From Bacteroidota bacterium (GTDB lineage: Bacteria > Bacteroidota > Bacteroidia > Chitinophagales > Chitinophagaceae), in the NCBI GenBank assembly GCA_023426425.1, contig JAFAAT010000167.1, positions 1 through 7,515 of the forward strand: 7,515 nt of DNA. Reading direction: 5' to 3'. This document shows, in pieces, positions 5,453 through 7,515 of the stretch. Positions within the stretch are counted from its first letter, which is position 1. Every line of letters starts with the position of its first letter. Below the pieces are notes generated by a model. It was not told the origin of the DNA, made no database searches, and worked only from the letters and a program-made list of their open reading frames with translations. The translations under genes were made by a program, and so were the position numbers.

Positions 5453-7336
5453 TTAAATCAGCTCAACACTCCTGTTGACAAATGCAGTCAGGTCTGCACC
5501 TGTGAGCATACCTTGTGAAAGCAAAGCCAGATCAAATGCCTGCCTGGCAAGTTGCTCGCGCTGGGTATCGTCTTCTGTCTGAAGAATCTTCGAGATCAAT
5601 TTGTGATTGCCATTCACCGCTACTTTGTAGTTTTCTGGCATAGCGCCATAGAAACTATAAGGGCCGCCCATCTTAGACATATCTTTCATCCTGCGCATGA
5701 ACTCATCCATCGTAATTACTACAGGCAGATCATCTGGTCCGTGGGATTCTATTTCCACGTTCATGTTTGGCTTGCTGATTGCCTTGCTGAAGACATCCTT
5801 CACCTGTGTGCGTTGTTCCTCTGTGAGTACGTCTTCAATCTTCTCTTCTTTCTCAATCAGCTTGCTCACCACATCTGCGTCTACTCGTTTGAGGGCAAGC
5901 TTCTCACCCTTCTGCTCAACATGGCTTACAAAATGGGTGTCCAGTGGACCGTCCAATATTAATACATCATAACCCTTCTTGTTAGCAGACTGGATATATC
6001 CGTCCTGCTTTGCAGGGTCGGAGCTGTAGAGATATACCAGAGTGCCATTCTTATCTGTCTGTACTGGTGATACTTTTTCCTTATATTCTTCAAGGGTATA
6101 GTACTCGTTGCTGGTATTCTTTAACAGGGTGAAGTCTTTGGCTTTCTCACCAAACTTCTCTTCACTGATCATTCCGTACTTTACAAACAACCCTATGTCA
6201 TTCCATTTGGTCTCATAGGCTTTTCTGTCGTTCTTGAATAGCTCATTGAGTTTGTCAGCTACTTTCCGGGTAATATAGTTATTGATCTTTTTTACATTGC
6301 TGTCTGCCTGCAGGAAGCTTCGTGACACGTTCAATGGGATATCTGGTGAGTCTATGACACCATGGAGCAACATGAGAAACTCAGGAACTATGTCTTTTAC
6401 TTCATCAGTAATGAACACCTGACGAGAGTACAACTGAATTTTATTACGTTGTAGCTCCAGTTCATTCTTCACTTTGGGGAAGTAGAGGATACCAGTCAGG
6501 TTGAAAGGATAATCTACGTTCAAGTGGATCCAGAAGAGTGGATCCTCAGCCATAGGATAAAGCTCCCTGTAGAAGTTCAGATAGTCTTCGTCTTTCAGAT
6601 CACTGGGAGTCCTGGTCCATAGAGGTGTGGTATTATTGATGATGTTATCTACCTCTACTGAACGATACTTTGGTTTGCCTTCTTCATCTTCACCGTCTGG
6701 TTCCTGTTTAGTTTTTGTACCGAACTTTATGGGCACCGGCAGGAAGCGGCAGTATTTGTCCAGTATCTGCTGGAGTCGGTATTCCTCCAGGAACTCCTTA
6801 TTTTCTTCATTGATGTAGAGGATTACATCAGTACCACGCTGCATGCGGTTGCCCTCAGTAATTTCAAACTCAGTGCTTCCGTCACAGATCCATCTGGCAG
6901 GCTGTGCGCCGTCCTGGTAGGACAGGGTTTGAATTTCTACTTTGTCTGCTACCATGAATGCAGAGTAAAAGCCAAGTCCAAACCTTCCGATGATTTCATT
7001 TGCATCGTTGGCTTCCTTAAACTTCTCCATGAACTCTGTTGCTCCGGAAAAGGCAATCTGGTTGATATATTTCTTGATCTCTTCAGCGGTCATACCGATT
7101 CCCTTGTCGGAAATCGTAATTGTCTTAGCATCTGCATCGAAGGACACTTCAATGGTTGTATCACCAAGTTCACCGCTGAACTGACCAAGGCTGGACAGGC
7201 GCTTCACCTTCTGGGTAGCATCCACAGCATTGGAGACCAGCTCTCTAAGGAATATTTCATGGTCGGAATAAAGGAACTTCTTGATGATCGGGAAGATATT
7301 CTCCGTGTGAATGGAAATGGTACCTTTCTCTTGCAT
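5453..7336 (-). CDS. htpG: Molecular chaperone HtpG (bacterial Hsp90)
   Basis: HtpG is the homodimeric, ATP-driven cytoplasmic Hsp90 chaperone that remodels client proteins, often with DnaK. At 627 residues it has full family length. The N-terminal GHKL ATPase domain (about 1-205) shows EIFLRELVSNAVDA with catalytic Glu32 and Asn36, DKGIGM (77-82) and GRFGLGFYSAF (117-127). A short acidic linker (about 207-230, QEPDGEDEEGKPKY) leads to the middle domain (about 235-500), whose catalytic-loop Arg339 lies in PLNVSRSFLQ. The C-terminal dimerisation domain (about 510-627) lacks the eukaryotic MEEVD tail, as expected. The frame is intact. The ATG at 7336 gives the usual N-terminus (KGTISIHTENIFPIIKKFLYSDHEIF) and has no SD motif. 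It has its own terminator at 5376-5417, and no gene is seen within 179 bases upstream. Confidence 0.98.
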   Translation of the reverse strand: MQEKGTISIHTENIFPIIKKFLYSDHEIFLRELVSNAVDATQKVKRLSSLGQFSGELGDTTIEVSFDADAKTITISDKGIGMTAEEIKKYINQIAFSGATEFMEKFKEANDANEIIGRFGLGFYSAFMVADKVEIQTLSYQDGAQPARWICDGSTEFEITEGNRMQRGTDVILYINEENKEFLEEYRLQQILDKYCRFLPVPIKFGTKTKQEPDGEDEEGKPKYRSVEVDNIINNTTPLWTRTPSDLKDEDYLNFYRELYPMAEDPLFWIHLNVDYPFNLTGILYFPKVKNELELQRNKIQLYSRQVFITDEVKDIVPEFLMLLHGVIDSPDIPLNVSRSFLQADSNVKKINNYITRKVADKLNELFKNDRKAYETKWNDIGLFVKYGMISEEKFGEKAKDFTLLKNTSNEYYTLEEYKEKVSPVQTDKNGTLVYLYSSDPAKQDGYIQSANKKGYDVLILDGPLDTHFVSHVEQKGEKLALKRVDADVVSKLIEKEEKIEDVLTEEQRTQVKDVFSKAISKPNMNVEIESHGPDDLPVVITMDEFMRRMKDMSKMGGPYSFYGAMPENYKVAVNGNHKLISKILQTEDDTQREQLARQAFDLALLSQGMLTGADLTAFVNRSVELI

Positions 7337-7515
7337 ATATATGTGGGAGTTTTAATTCACCCACTTCACGCAAGTTGTGTTCCATATACACGGGGCTTGC
7401 CAGTTTGTCAGAAATTAAGCCGCGGCAGGCGTGAGGAAGATACAGAACTGTCTGTGCCTGAACTGCTAAGCGTAAGGTTCTGCCATTTTAACCAGAGTGG
7501 TTACCGTCTTCCAGT
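7337..7515 (-). promoter_or_regulatory. htpG upstream region, promoter not clearly resolved
   Basis: No gene is supported here. On the minus strand TGACAAACTGGCA (7399-7411) holds two TGRCA units 8 bases apart, about 65 bases before the htpG ATG. TAACCA-gag-TGGTTA (7489-7503) is a perfect 6-bp dyad. Neither a clean TTTG/TAnnTTTG pair nor a good -24/-12 sigma-54 site was found; TGGCA followed by GTGT only partly fits the latter. CIRCE is absent. Confidence 0.3.

Noticed and set aside
7466..7515. Possible C-terminal end of a minus-strand gene (WKTVTTLVKMAEPYA then TAG)
   Set aside because: Only 15 residues are inside the window; an open frame this short at an edge is expected by chance.

Overview
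The window looks like chromosome of a Bacteroidota bacterium, probably a Chitinophaga-like member of the Chitinophagaceae. The basis is the character of the proteins (HPPD, HGD, HtpG and an EF-G2-type factor of Bacteroidota style), starts of the large genes without Shine-Dalgarno sequences, and promoter-like TTTG / TAnnTTTG boxes. The genus is inferred from recalled family resemblance, not from a database search. No mobile element, CRISPR array, rRNA or convincing tRNA was seen.

Left part, plus strand: the 3' portion of homogentisate 1,2-dioxygenase (1-885, cut by the window edge) and a complete 4-hydroxyphenylpyruvate dioxygenase (1472-2599). These are consecutive steps of tyrosine degradation: HPPD makes homogentisate and HGD opens its ring. 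They are separated by 586 bases holding a strong 13-bp hairpin (924-974), a probable small minus-strand gene for a hydrophilic, disordered 64-residue protein (984-1178), and an hppD leader with several short dyads and a consensus -7 box at 1304-1311. The two catabolic genes therefore probably do not form a simple operon.

Middle, minus strand: an 11-bp hairpin with T-runs on both sides (2620-2648) separates hppD from a convergent two-gene unit. That unit is an EF-G paralog of the EF-G2 type (5121 to 2986) followed 39 nt later by an unrecognised 88-residue protein (2946 to 2680). The EF-G paralog has changed GTPase motifs: DTPGY instead of DTPGH, NQID instead of NKxD, and Ser for the switch-I Thr. 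It also has an extra segment in domain IV. This fits the group that includes the Bacteroides thetaiotaomicron paralog reported to translocate without GTP hydrolysis. The gene has a plausible Bacteroidota promoter (5259-5291) and a leader of about 130 nt that can form a nested stem.

Right part, minus strand: htpG (Hsp90 chaperone, 7336 to 5453) with its own terminator (5376-5417) and a 179-base upstream stretch without a visible gene. The EF-G2-like factor and HtpG both fit protein synthesis or folding under stress, but the terminator indicates separate transcription units.

The least ordinary items are the EF-G2-like factor with its domain-IV insert, structured leader and small downstream partner, and the hairpin plus small reverse gene wedged between the two tyrosine-degradation genes.
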